Translations under genes and position numbers: made by a program | Origin: Nocardioides carbamazepini | Lineage (GTDB): Bacteria > Actinomycetota > Actinomycetes > Propionibacteriales > Nocardioidaceae | Reading direction: 5' to 3' | Length of the DNA: 64,000 nucleotides | NCBI RefSeq assembly: GCF_024614185.1 | Contig: NZ_JAHTLF010000013.1 | Span: 238,862 to 302,861, forward strand | Shown here: piece by piece, positions 25,317 through 35,525 of the stretch | How positions within the stretch are numbered: the stretch's first letter is position 1 | How the letters are laid out: each line of letters starts with the position of its first letter | Notes under the pieces: generated by a model | Seen by the model: the letters and a program-made list of their open reading frames with translations, nothing else | Told to the model about the DNA's origin: nothing | The model's database searches: none

Positions 25317-27506
25317 ATGGCGATCACGACACCCGTACGACGACCGGACGGCCCGCGCCGCCGCCCGACACCCGCCGGCATCGCGATCTGGGGCGGCATC
25401 GCCGTCGTCGGAGCGGTCTGCTGGACAGTGCTCGCCCTCTCCCGCGGGGAGGAGGTGTCGGCGTTGTGGATCCTGTTCGCGGCGCTGGCGTCGTACGCGA
25501 TCGCGTACCGCTTCTACGCCCGGTTCATCGCCGACCGGGTGCTGGAGGTCGACGACTCCCGGGCCACGCCGGCGGAGCGGCTCGAGAACGGCCAGGACTT
25601 CGACGTCACCGACCGCCGGGTGCTCTTCGGCCACCACTTCGCCGCGATCGCCGGCGCCGGGCCGCTCGTCGGCCCCGTGCTGGCGGCGCAGATGGGCTAC
25701 CTGCCGGGCACGATCTGGATCATCGTCGGCGTCATCCTGGCGGGCGCCGTGCAGGACATGATGGTCCTCTTCTTCTCGATGCGCCGCGACGGCAAGAGCC
25801 TGGGCCAGATGGTGCGCGAGGAGATCGGGACGGTCGGCGGCATCGCCGCCCTGATCGCGGTGTTCGCGATCATGATCATCATCCTGGCCGTGCTCGCGCT
25901 GGTGGTGGTCAACGCACTGGCCGAGTCGCCGTGGGGGGTGTTCTCGATCGGCCTGACCATCCCGATCGCGCTCTTCATGGGCTTCTACCTGCGCTACCTG
26001 CGCCCGGGCCGGGTCTCGGAGACCACGGCGATCGGGGTCGCGCTGCTGCTGCTCGCGATCGTCGTCGGCGGCTGGATCGACGACACGGGCCTCGGCGACA
26101 CGCTGACGCTCTCCCACGAGACGCTGACGATCTGCCTGATCGTCTACGGCTTCGTCGCGTCGGTGCTGCCGGTCTGGATGCTGCTGACGCCGCGCGACTA
26201 CCTGTCGACGTTCATGAAGATCGGCGTCATCGTGCTGCTCGCCGTCGGCCTGGTCCTCGCGCGGCCGGTGCTGGCCAACGACGACGTCAGCAGCTTCGCG
26301 CTGGACGGCGACGGACCGGTGTTCGCCGGCAAGCTGTTCCCGTTCGTGTTCATCACCATCGCCTGCGGCGCCCTGTCGGGCTTCCACGCGCTCATCTCCT
26401 CGGGCACGACCCCGAAGATGATCGCCAAGGAGAGCCACGTCCGGATGATCGGCTACGGCGGCATGCTGATGGAGTCGTTCGTGGCCATCAGCGCGCTGAT
26501 CGCGGCCTGCGTGATCGACCAGGGCCTCTACTTCGCGATGAACAGCCCCGCGGGCGCGACGGGCGGCACCGCCTCGGGCGCGGCCGAGTTCGTCGGCACG
26601 CTGGGCTTCACCCTCTCCCCCGACACGCTCACCCAGGCCGCCGCGGCGGTCCAGGAGCCGACCCTCGTCTCCCGCACCGGCGGCGCGCCGACGCTCGCCG
26701 TCGGCATCTCGCAGATCTTCACCGACGCGTTCGGCGGCGGCCTGGCGGCGTTCTGGTACCACTTCGCGATCATGTTCGAGGCGCTGTTCATCCTCACCGC
26801 CGTCGATGCCGGCACCCGGGTGGGTCGGTTCATGCTGCAGGACACGATCGGCAACATCTGGCCGCGGTACGCCGACACCTCGTGGCGCCCCGCCGCCTGG
26901 TCGGCCAGCGCCCTGGTCGTGGCGGCCTGGGGCTACATGCTCTACGTCGGCGTCACCGACCCGTTGGGCGGGATCAACCAGCTGTTCCCGCTGTTCGGCA
27001 TCTCCAATCAGCTGCTGGCGGCGATCGCGCTGTGCGTGTGCGTGACGCTGATGCTCAAGCACGGCAAGGCCCGCTGGGTGTGGGTGCCGCTGGTCCCGCT
27101 CGCCTGGGACCTGGTCACGACCATGACGGCGAGCTGGCAGAAGGTCTTCTCCGACAACCCCGCGATCGGCTACTTCGCGCAGGCCGACCGCTATCGCGAC
27201 GCCCGCGACGCCGGCGAGGTGCTCGCGCCCGCGAAGGACGTGGGCCAGATGGACCAGGTGATCACGAACTCGACCACCAACGGCGTCTTGCAGCTGACCT
27301 TCGCGGTCCTCGTGGTCGTCGTGGTCGCCAACGCCGTCGTGGTCTGGGTCCGCGCGCTGCGCGCCGGCGGCCTGCCCACGACCGAGGTGCCGGCGGTGCC
27401 CTCGCAGATCGTCGCCCCGGCCGACTTCTTCGCGACGGCGGAGGAGAAGGCCGCCGTACGCGCCTGGGAGGAGTCGCGCCTGACCGGGAGCGGGGGCCGG
27501 CGATGA
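25317..27506 (+). CDS. cstA: CstA family carbon-starvation/peptide or pyruvate transporter
   Basis: CstA-family proteins are multi-helix importers of peptides or pyruvate induced on carbon limitation in enterobacteria. The 729-aa protein has about 16-18 membrane helices and the N-terminal signature FGHHFAAIAGAGPLVGPVLA, then SGTTPKMIAKESHVRMIGYG. Start ATG 25317 has a near-perfect AAGGAGG at 8 nt; the frame upstream to 25197 is not coding. A small YbdD-like gene overlaps its stop (ATGA), the usual pairing. The substrate is not established here. Confidence 0.92.
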   Translation: MAITTPVRRPDGPRRRPTPAGIAIWGGIAVVGAVCWTVLALSRGEEVSALWILFAALASYAIAYRFYARFIADRVLEVDDSRATPAERLENGQDFDVTDRRVLFGHHFAAIAGAGPLVGPVLAAQMGYLPGTIWIIVGVILAGAVQDMMVLFFSMRRDGKSLGQMVREEIGTVGGIAALIAVFAIMIIILAVLALVVVNALAESPWGVFSIGLTIPIALFMGFYLRYLRPGRVSETTAIGVALLLLAIVVGGWIDDTGLGDTLTLSHETLTICLIVYGFVASVLPVWMLLTPRDYLSTFMKIGVIVLLAVGLVLARPVLANDDVSSFALDGDGPVFAGKLFPFVFITIACGALSGFHALISSGTTPKMIAKESHVRMIGYGGMLMESFVAISALIAACVIDQGLYFAMNSPAGATGGTASGAAEFVGTLGFTLSPDTLTQAAAAVQEPTLVSRTGGAPTLAVGISQIFTDAFGGGLAAFWYHFAIMFEALFILTAVDAGTRVGRFMLQDTIGNIWPRYADTSWRPAAWSASALVVAAWGYMLYVGVTDPLGGINQLFPLFGISNQLLAAIALCVCVTLMLKHGKARWVWVPLVPLAWDLVTTMTASWQKVFSDNPAIGYFAQADRYRDARDAGEVLAPAKDVGQMDQVITNSTTNGVLQLTFAVLVVVVVANAVVVWVRALRAGGLPTTEVPAVPSQIVAPADFFATAEEKAAVRAWEESRLTGSGGRR

Positions 27507-27688
27507 GACTGTTGGTCCGCGCCTGGCGCGGCGTCCGGTGGTACGTCCGGGAGGCGACCGGCGAGGCCCGCTGGGACGCGTACGTCGAGCGCTGCGCCCG
27601 CGACGGCACCGAGCCCGTCTCCCGCCGGGCCTGGGAGCGGCATCGGGCCGACCTTGCCGAGCACGAACCACCGGCGCGGTGCTGCTGA
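27503..27688 (+). CDS. Small YbdD/YjiX-like protein
   Basis: The 61-aa product starts at ATG 27503, overlapping the cstA stop, and reads MRLLVRAWRGVRWYVREATG, then DAYVERCARDGTEPVSRRAW and ends in Cys-Cys. This matches the short YbdD/YjiX family almost always encoded after cstA and thought to assist the transporter. It is short and lies inside a longer open frame, so it is easily missed. Confidence 0.85.
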   Translation: MRLLVRAWRGVRWYVREATGEARWDAYVERCARDGTEPVSRRAWERHRADLAEHEPPARCC

Positions 27689-27727
27689 CCAGGCCCGCGG
27701 TCGACCTCGGCAAGGGCGTGGTCCGGG

Positions 27728-29995
27728 TCAGGAAGACGCACTGAGCGCTCGACGGACAGCGTGCGCGGCCTCGGCCGCCCGCGTCTCCGACAGCGCACCG
27801 GCCGCCGCCTCCTGGACGTAGAAGACGTCCACGGCCTGCGGCCCCAGCGTGGAGATGTGGGCGGAGCGGACCGTCATCTCCAGGGCGGCCAGGGCGGCGC
27901 TCACCACGTGCAGGACGCCGAGCCGGTCGGCGGCCCGCACCTCGAGGACGGTCGCGTGGTCGCTCGCCTCCGGCCGTACGACGACCGCCGGGTCGAGCTC
28001 GCCGGGGGTGTGCCGCAGGGCGAGCCGGGCGGCCGGGTCGATCCGGCGCGACGTGATCGCGTCCAGCTGGTCGCGCAGCGCACCGGGGTCGAGCCCACCA
28101 CCCTCGGCCACGTCCCAGATCGACACCGCGTACTCCCCCTGCGCCCACAGCCGCGCCGCCCGCACGGTGACCCGCCCCAGGGCGAACACGGCGGCGACGT
28201 CGGCGAGCAGCCCGATCCGGTCAAGGGCGACGACGGTGACCCGCGCCCCCTCGGCGACCGGCGCAGGTCGGTCGCCTCGCTCCCCATGGGCCTCGCCCGC
28301 CACGACGATGGAGACCTCGCCGTCGACGACCCCGGCCGGGATCGGGATCTCCTCGACGCGGAACGCCGGCGGCACGCTGCCCCGCTGCAGCGCCAGGCGC
28401 GCGCGCCGGGACAGGTCGAGCACCAGTCCGGCCCGCCACGACGACCACGCCTTGGGCGAGGCCGCCTTGGCGTCGGCCTCCGAGAGGGCGGTCAGCAACG
28501 CGAGGGCCTCGACGCCGCCGACGTGCTCGAGCAGGGCGTCGATCGTCGCGGGGTCGTCGGGATCACGCGTGGTGGCGAGGTCGGCGAGGAGCAGGTGCCG
28601 GCGCACCAGGAGCGCGATCAGCTCCGCCTCGTCCGCTCCGAACCCCATCCGGAGGGCGATGGCACGGGCGATCGGCTCACCGGCGACGCTGTGCTCGGTC
28701 AGCTCCCCCTTCCCGATGTCGTGCAGCAGCGCCGCGACGACCAGGACGTCGGGCCGCGACACGTCGCGGATGAGCGCGGCCGCCTCGACGCAGGTCTCGA
28801 CGACGTGCCGGTCGACGGTGAACCGGTGGATCGGCGAGGCGTGCGGCAGCATCCGGATCCGCTCCCACTCGGGCAGGATCCGCGTCAGTGCGCCGGTCTC
28901 CTCCAACGTCTCCCACACCGGCAGCAGGCCGGGGCCGGCCGCGAGCAGCCGGACCAGCTGCCGACGCGCCTCGTCGGGCCAGGGCTCGGGGAGCGGCGGG
29001 CACTCCCGCACCAGCCGCGCCGCCGTCGGCGGCGCCAGGACGACGTCCCGCACGGCGGCCTCGGCCGCGGCCCGGAGCAGCAGCGTCGGGTCCTGGGCCG
29101 GCCGCGCCCCGCGGTCGAGGACGATCTCCTGACGGGACAGCGCGATGCCCGGCGCGACCCGCCGGAGCTCGGGCCGACGGGGCCGGGCCGCGGCGCTGCG
29201 CCGCAGGGCGTCGTCGGTGCGACGCCAGGCCAGTCGCGAGAGGTGGGTGACCCGTCGGCCCAGCTCACGCACGTGACGCTGCGCCGCCGCCTCGTCCGCC
29301 AGTCCGAGCCCGTCGGCGAGCGGTGCCCAGTGCTCCGGCGCGATCCGGTCGCTCGCCCGCCCGGCGGCCTCGTGGAGCAGGTCGCGGACGTCGAGGAGCT
29401 GCTGGCGGCACCGCTCCAGGTCGGCGGCCGGCACGTCCACCAGCCAGGTCGCCGTGAGGCTCTTGAGCACGGTCGCGTCGCGCAGCCCACCCTCCGCCTC
29501 CTTGAGGTCGGGCAGCGAGAGGTGGGCGAGCTCACCGATCCGCCGGTGCCGGCCGCGGACCAGCTCGCGCAGCTCGGGCAGCCGCTCGCGGGCCTGCCGA
29601 CGCCAGTGCGTCAGGGTCGTGGTGCGCAGCCGCAGCGCGACGCTGTGGTCGCCCGCGATGTGGCGCACGTCCAGCAGGCCCGATGCGACGCGCACGTCGC
29701 CCTCGGCGGCCGCGAGCATCTCCGGGAGGGTGCGCGCGGCGTGGTCGAGCTGCGCCCCGGAGTCCCACAGGGGATACCAGATCCGGCTCGCCAGGTCGGT
29801 CCACCGCTCCTCGTCGACCCCCTCGTCGGCCACCAGGACCACGTCGAGGTCGGAGAACGGCGCGAGCTCCCCCCGGCCGTACCCACCGACCGCCACCAGC
29901 GCGACTCCCGACTCGGGACCGGCCGCAGCGTCGTACGCACCGAGGCAGAGGGCGTCGGCCGCCTCCGTCCGCGCGGCCCGCTCGGCTGCCGTCAT
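27728..29995 (-). CDS. glnD: PII uridylyl/adenylyl-transferase GlnD
   Basis: GlnD modifies PII in response to glutamine, linking nitrogen status to ammonium uptake and regulation. The 755-aa protein starts at ATG 29995 (MTAAERAARTEAADAL), overlapping the amtB stop (ATGA). The nucleotidyltransferase motif is GGYGRGELAPFSDLDVV, the HD hydrolase motif LLHDIGKGELTEHS, and two C-terminal ACT domains begin near DRIGLLADVAAVFAL and ADRLGVLHVVSAAL. The total is shorter than the ~890 aa of enterobacteria, as usual in actinobacteria, whose enzyme adenylylates PII. Confidence 0.95.
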   Translation of the reverse strand: MTAAERAARTEAADALCLGAYDAAAGPESGVALVAVGGYGRGELAPFSDLDVVLVADEGVDEERWTDLASRIWYPLWDSGAQLDHAARTLPEMLAAAEGDVRVASGLLDVRHIAGDHSVALRLRTTTLTHWRRQARERLPELRELVRGRHRRIGELAHLSLPDLKEAEGGLRDATVLKSLTATWLVDVPAADLERCRQQLLDVRDLLHEAAGRASDRIAPEHWAPLADGLGLADEAAAQRHVRELGRRVTHLSRLAWRRTDDALRRSAAARPRRPELRRVAPGIALSRQEIVLDRGARPAQDPTLLLRAAAEAAVRDVVLAPPTAARLVRECPPLPEPWPDEARRQLVRLLAAGPGLLPVWETLEETGALTRILPEWERIRMLPHASPIHRFTVDRHVVETCVEAAALIRDVSRPDVLVVAALLHDIGKGELTEHSVAGEPIARAIALRMGFGADEAELIALLVRRHLLLADLATTRDPDDPATIDALLEHVGGVEALALLTALSEADAKAASPKAWSSWRAGLVLDLSRRARLALQRGSVPPAFRVEEIPIPAGVVDGEVSIVVAGEAHGERGDRPAPVAEGARVTVVALDRIGLLADVAAVFALGRVTVRAARLWAQGEYAVSIWDVAEGGGLDPGALRDQLDAITSRRIDPAARLALRHTPGELDPAVVVRPEASDHATVLEVRAADRLGVLHVVSAALAALEMTVRSAHISTLGPQAVDVFYVQEAAAGALSETRAAEAAHAVRRALSASS

Positions 29996-31335
29996 CCCTG
30001 GCCGACGCTCCCGGCGATGTGAGGGCGGGCGCCACCGGTGGCGCTGTGGAGGTCGTAGGCGGTCTCGGCGTGGATGACGAGGTCGACGCCGGCCACCTCC
30101 GCTTCCGGGTCGACCCGGAAGCCGACGGTCCGGTCCAGCACCCAGACCAACAGGGCCGTCATGGTGAAGGAGAACGCGAGCGTCGCGCCCGCGGCCACCA
30201 GCTGTCGGCCGAGCTGCCCCGCTCCCCCGCCGTAGAAGAGCCCGTCGACGCCGGTCACCGACGACGACGCGAGCAGGCCGATGATGATCGTGCCGACCAG
30301 ACCGCCGACCAGGTGGACCCCGACGACGTCGAGCGAGTCGTCGTACCCGAACCGGTACTTCAGCCCCACCGCGAGCGCACAGACCGAGCCGGCGGCGACG
30401 CCGACCAGCATGGCGCCGATCGGGGTGACCGAGCCGCACGAGGGGGTGATCGCCACCAGCCCGGCGACCACACCGGAGGCGGCGCCGAACGAGGTCGCGT
30501 GACCGTCACGGAACCGCTCGACCGCGAGCCAGGCCAGCAGACCGGTGCAGCCGGCGAGCAGCGTGTTGACGAAGACGATCGCCGCGGTGTTGCTCGCCCC
30601 GAGCGCGGAGCCCGCGTTGAAGCCGAACCAGCCGAACCACAGCAGGCCGGCGCCGACCATGACCAGCGTCAGGTTGTGCGGCTTCATCGGGTCGCGTCCG
30701 AAGCCGACCCGACGGCCGAGCACCAGTGCCGCGGCGAGGCCGGCGGCACCGGAGTTGATCTCGACCGCCGTCCCGCCGGCGAAGTCGAGGGCCCCCAGCT
30801 CGTTGGCCATCCAGCCACCGACGTGGTCGCCGGAGCTGAAGTCGAAGATCCAGTGCGCGACCGGCGCATAGACGAGCACCGTCCACAGCGCGGCGAAGAG
30901 CAGCCAGGTCCCGAACCGGGTGCGGTCGGCGATCGCCCCGGCGATCAGGCCGACCGTGATGACCGCGAACAGGCCCTGGAAGGCGGCGAAGATCGTGATC
31001 GGGTACGGCGCGTCCGGATCGGCCTCGAGCATCCCCCGGAAGCCGGCGTACTGCGTCGGGTCGCCGATCAGCCCGCCGCCCAGGTCGTCGCCGAAGGCCA
31101 GTGAGTAGCCGACCAGCACCCACACGACCATCACCACCGCGAGTGCCCCGAAGACCATCATCATCATGTTGAGCACGCTCTTGGAGCGCACCATGCCGCC
31201 GTAGAAGAACGCGAGGCCCGGCGCCATCAGCAGGACCAGGGCGGCCGCGGTGAGGAGCCAGGCGGTGTCGCCGGCCGCCGTGGTGGGAGCGGCGGCGGCC
31301 GCGGTCACGGCGTCGACGTGGAGCAGATCGGGCAT
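29992..31335 (-). CDS. amtB: Ammonium transporter AmtB (copy 2)
   Basis: This 447-aa Amt protein has the same family features as copies 1 and 3: LLMAPGLAFFYGGMVRSKSV, pore His in GGTAVEINSGAAGLA-type position (His replaced by Asn) and [13 protein letters not shown]. The change near the first pore His is worth noting because copies 1 and 3 keep His there. It overlaps glnD (ATGA) and lies downstream of glnB across a 19-bp hairpin, so it interrupts the typical amtB-glnB-glnD order. A pair of GlnR-type half-sites lies upstream of the start. Confidence 0.93.
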   Translation of the reverse strand: MPDLLHVDAVTAAAAAPTTAAGDTAWLLTAAALVLLMAPGLAFFYGGMVRSKSVLNMMMMVFGALAVVMVVWVLVGYSLAFGDDLGGGLIGDPTQYAGFRGMLEADPDAPYPITIFAAFQGLFAVITVGLIAGAIADRTRFGTWLLFAALWTVLVYAPVAHWIFDFSSGDHVGGWMANELGALDFAGGTAVEINSGAAGLAAALVLGRRVGFGRDPMKPHNLTLVMVGAGLLWFGWFGFNAGSALGASNTAAIVFVNTLLAGCTGLLAWLAVERFRDGHATSFGAASGVVAGLVAITPSCGSVTPIGAMLVGVAAGSVCALAVGLKYRFGYDDSLDVVGVHLVGGLVGTIIIGLLASSSVTGVDGLFYGGGAGQLGRQLVAAGATLAFSFTMTALLVWVLDRTVGFRVDPEAEVAGVDLVIHAETAYDLHSATGGARPHIAGSVGQG

Positions 31336-31357
31336 CCGCTCACTGTGGGGGGAGTTT

Positions 31358-31373
31358 GTTTCGCGGGTGTAAC
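31358..31373 (-). promoter_or_regulatory. GlnR-type half-site pair upstream of amtB copy 2
   Basis: On the minus strand GTTAC (31369-31373), 6 nt, GAAAC (31358-31362) forms one GlnR-type half-site pair, 23-38 nt before the start. A further GTAAC lies at 31390-31394 but is one base off the standard spacing. This is weaker than the boxes of the other two amt genes. Confidence 0.5.
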
Positions 31374-31421
31374 GCGTCTCCCGGCGGCGGTTACGCGCGG
31401 GTGAAGCCGGAGCCCGGCGTA

Positions 31422-31465
31422 ACGTCGTGCGTCCCGTGGGCTCGTGCCCACGGGACGCACGACGT
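31422..31465 (-). terminator. Strong hairpin after glnB
   Basis: A perfect 19-bp stem (31422-31440 with 31447-31465) closes a 6-nt loop, 20 nt past the glnB stop. It should separate amtB3-glnB from amtB2-glnD. No T tract follows. Confidence 0.85.
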
Positions 31466-31484
31466 CGTCGCTCGGGTCAGGTCG

Positions 31485-33160
<1,676 letters not shown>

Positions 33161-33182
33161 GCCCGAACCATCGACGGGCGAG

Positions 33183-33220
33183 GTTTCGGCTCACCCGACC
33201 ATTTGTTTCAGCGCCGTAAC
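33183..33220 (-). promoter_or_regulatory. GlnR-type box upstream of amtB3-glnB
   Basis: On the minus strand: GTTAC (33216-33220), 6 nt, GAAAC (33205-33209), 6 nt, TCGGG (33194-33198, weak), 6 nt, GAAAC (33183-33187). Spacing fits the GlnR arrangement exactly. It lies just upstream of the start codon, so it would overlap the promoter. Confidence 0.65.
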
Positions 33221-33262
33221 GGGGCTCGGTCGCACGTTACGGACCCGTGAACCCCGGCGGGC

Positions 33263-34411
33263 TCAGCCGAGGAGCGCGTCGACGAAGGCCGCCGCGTCGA
33301 ACGGCGCGAGGTCGTCGGGCCCCTCGCCCAGACCGACCAGCTTGACGGGTACGCCGAGCTGGCGCTGCACGGCGATCACGATGCCGCCCTTGGCGGAGCC
33401 GTCGAGCTTGGTGAGCGCGATGCCCGTGACGTCGACGACCTCGGAGAAGACCTTGGCCTGGATCAGGCCGTTCTGGCCGGTGGTGGCGTCGAGGACGAGC
33501 AGCACCTCGGTGACGGGCGCCTGCTTCTCGATGACCCGCTTGACCTTGCCGAGCTCGTCCATCAGGCCCTGCTTGTTCTGCAGCCGGCCGGCGGTGTCGA
33601 CCACGACGGTGTCGACACCACGGTCCACACCCTCCTTGACCGCGTCGAAGGCGACGCTGGCCGGGTCACCGCCCTCGGGGCCGCGGACGACCTCGACCCC
33701 GACCCGCTCGCCCCACGTGGCGAGCTGCTCGGTCGCGGCGGCCCGGAAGGTGTCGGCGGCCGCGAGGAGCGCCGTACGGTCGTCGGCGACCAGGATCCGG
33801 GCCAGCTTGCCGACCGTGGTGGTCTTGCCGGTGCCGTTGACGCCGACGACCAGGACCACGCCCGGGGCGTCGCCCTCCCCACTCACCTTGAGCCCACGGT
33901 CCATCGTCGGGTCGACGAGGTTGATCAGCTCCTCACGGAGCACGGCGCGGACGTCGGCGACCTGGCCGCCCTCGACCCGCAGCCTCGTGCGCAGCCTCTC
34001 GACGAGCTCCTGGGTGGGTGCGACGCCGATGTCGGCGGCGAGGAGCAGGTCCTCGATCGCCTCCCAGGTGTCCTCGTCCAGCTTCTCGCGGCTGAGCAGG
34101 CCGAGGAGGCCCCGACCCAGCGCGTTGGACCCGGCGAGCCGCTGCCGGAGGCGGACCAGGCGCGAGGCCGGCTTCTCCGGGGTCTCGAGGGCCGGCGCGA
34201 GCGGCTCGGCAGGGGCCTCGACCTCGGGGGCCTCGACCGGGACGTCGACAGGCGGCGCCTCCACGTCGACCGTCGCTGCCGGCGGCGCGATGACGTCAGT
34301 GGTCGTGTCCGAGGTGCTCGGCGTACGCCGGGCCCGGGTCCCGACGAAGCCGGCGATCGCGAGGACGCCGACGACGGCGATCCCGATGACGAGATAGAGC
34401 CACTCCTGCAT
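33263..34411 (-). CDS. ftsY: Signal recognition particle receptor FtsY
   Basis: FtsY docks SRP-ribosome complexes at the membrane. The 382-aa protein begins with a membrane helix (MQEWLYLVIGIAVVGVLAIA), as in actinobacterial FtsY, then a Pro/Val/Glu-rich acidic linker and the NG domain: GVNGTGKTTTVGKLA (P-loop), VVDTAGRLQNKQGLMDEL, LTKLDGSAKGG. It lies next to the Amt-PII genes and downstream of smc in conserved order. Confidence 0.96.
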   Translation of the reverse strand: MQEWLYLVIGIAVVGVLAIAGFVGTRARRTPSTSDTTTDVIAPPAATVDVEAPPVDVPVEAPEVEAPAEPLAPALETPEKPASRLVRLRQRLAGSNALGRGLLGLLSREKLDEDTWEAIEDLLLAADIGVAPTQELVERLRTRLRVEGGQVADVRAVLREELINLVDPTMDRGLKVSGEGDAPGVVLVVGVNGTGKTTTVGKLARILVADDRTALLAAADTFRAAATEQLATWGERVGVEVVRGPEGGDPASVAFDAVKEGVDRGVDTVVVDTAGRLQNKQGLMDELGKVKRVIEKQAPVTEVLLVLDATTGQNGLIQAKVFSEVVDVTGIALTKLDGSAKGGIVIAVQRQLGVPVKLVGLGEGPDDLAPFDAAAFVDALLG

Positions 34412-34470
34412 GCGCTCATCCCATCACGCCGCCGGGCGCAGGCCGAAACGGGTGCGGCGCTTCGCGACGT

Positions 34471-34559
34471 GCCGGCGTCGCGCCGCCACGCGAACGCGAC
34501 CACCTACCGGACCCGACGGCGAGCGCGGCAGCGCGGCGCGAGGAACGAGCGACGCGCTC
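34471..34559. repeat. 89-bp direct repeat, copy 1
   Basis: The block 34471-34559 recurs at 34663-34751 (offset 192) with only two mismatches near its left end. It contains no gene I can support; the region 34412-34763 between ftsY and a small membrane gene is otherwise empty. The spacer also has short motifs like GAGCGAGGGACGAGCGACC. The function is unknown; it may be a genome-wide intergenic repeat. Confidence 0.85.
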
Positions 34560-34662
34560 CCACCGTCCGACCCGCGCTACCGGTCGTCGCGGGAAGCGAG
34601 GCCGACGGAGCGCAGGGAGCGAGGGACGAGCGACCGGAGCGGAGGCGGGGAGCTTTCCGCGA

Positions 34663-34751
34663 GCCGGCGTCTTGCCGCCACGCGAACGCGACCACCTACC
34701 GGACCCGACGGCGAGCGCGGCAGCGCGGCGCGAGGAACGAGCGACGCGCTC
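34663..34751. repeat. 89-bp direct repeat, copy 2
   Basis: Second copy of the element at 34471-34559, ending 12 nt before the small membrane gene stop. The two copies are nearly identical while the spacer between them is not repeated. Confidence 0.85.
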
Positions 34752-34763
34752 GCGCCATCAGAC

Positions 34764-34952
34764 TCAGCGCAGACGCTGCAGGTCGCGCTCGTCGTCCTCG
34801 AGGACGGGGGCCGCCTCGACCGCGCGGCCCATCGCGTCACCCAGCCACGGGACGACCGGCATCTTCTCGCCGCGGTGCGGATAGGCGACGTAGAGGGCCA
34901 CGGCCGCCGAGACGACGAGGCTCAGCAGGACCGCCAGGCCGACGACCAGCAC
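34764..34952 (-). CDS. Small single-pass membrane protein
   Basis: The 62-aa frame starts at GTG 34952 with GGAGGA 8 nt upstream. It has one membrane helix (residues 3-23, VVGLAVLLSLVVSAAVALYV) and a short charged cytoplasmic tail (DDERDLQRL). I do not recognise a family. Position between ftsY/repeats and the thioesterase gene is compatible with a minor envelope protein. The ribosome site and clear helix make it likely real. Confidence 0.65.
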   Translation of the reverse strand: MLVVGLAVLLSLVVSAAVALYVAYPHRGEKMPVVPWLGDAMGRAVEAAPVLEDDERDLQRLR

Positions 34953-35054
34953 GTTCGACTCCTCCGAGTAGGGATCGCTCTGCCTCCATCCTGCACCCCG
35001 GCGCCAAGGCCGCGTGCACCGCGAGGTCGGCAGATCCGGAAGGAGGGGCGGAGA

Positions 35055-35525
35055 TCACACCACCAGGGGCGCGACAGCGGCGCGGACCAGGTCGGGGATC
35101 GGCGTCGGGGGCCGGGCGGGGTCGGTGTCGTCGACGTACACGTGGACGAAGCGACCCTCGGCGGACGCGAGCGCGCCCTCGCCCTCAGGGTCGCCCTGGA
35201 AGAGCCCGATCCGGTAGACGACCGACGACGTGCCGAGCCGCTCGACCGCGAGACCGAGGTCGATCGGCCGCGGGTAGCCCATCTCGGCGAAGTAGCGGCA
35301 GGACACCTCCGCGACCACCCCGATCGCGGAGAGCCGGCGGATGTCGGTGCCCGTCGCCTCGTGCAGGTGGGCGTTGACGGCGGTGTCGATCAGGTCGAAG
35401 TAGCGGGCGTTGTTGAGGTGCCCGTAGACGTCGTCATCGGACCAGCGGGTGGTCGCCGTGCGCCAGGCGCGGTACGACGACCGGTCGGGGCGGGTGCGAT
35501 CGGGGGCGCTCGCCGGGGCGGTCAT
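35055..35525 (-). CDS. Hotdog-fold acyl-CoA thioesterase
   Basis: The 156-aa protein has the 4HBT hotdog signature: TRWSDDDVYGHLNNARYFDL, in which Asp and Asn/His form the active-site region, followed by AEVSCRYFAEMGYPRPIDLG and RFVHVYVDDT. Such enzymes hydrolyse acyl-CoA; the substrate is unknown. Its start overlaps the smc stop (ATGA at 35522-35525), so it is probably translated after smc. Confidence 0.88.
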   Translation of the reverse strand: MTAPASAPDRTRPDRSSYRAWRTATTRWSDDDVYGHLNNARYFDLIDTAVNAHLHEATGTDIRRLSAIGVVAEVSCRYFAEMGYPRPIDLGLAVERLGTSSVVYRIGLFQGDPEGEGALASAEGRFVHVYVDDTDPARPPTPIPDLVRAAVAPLVV

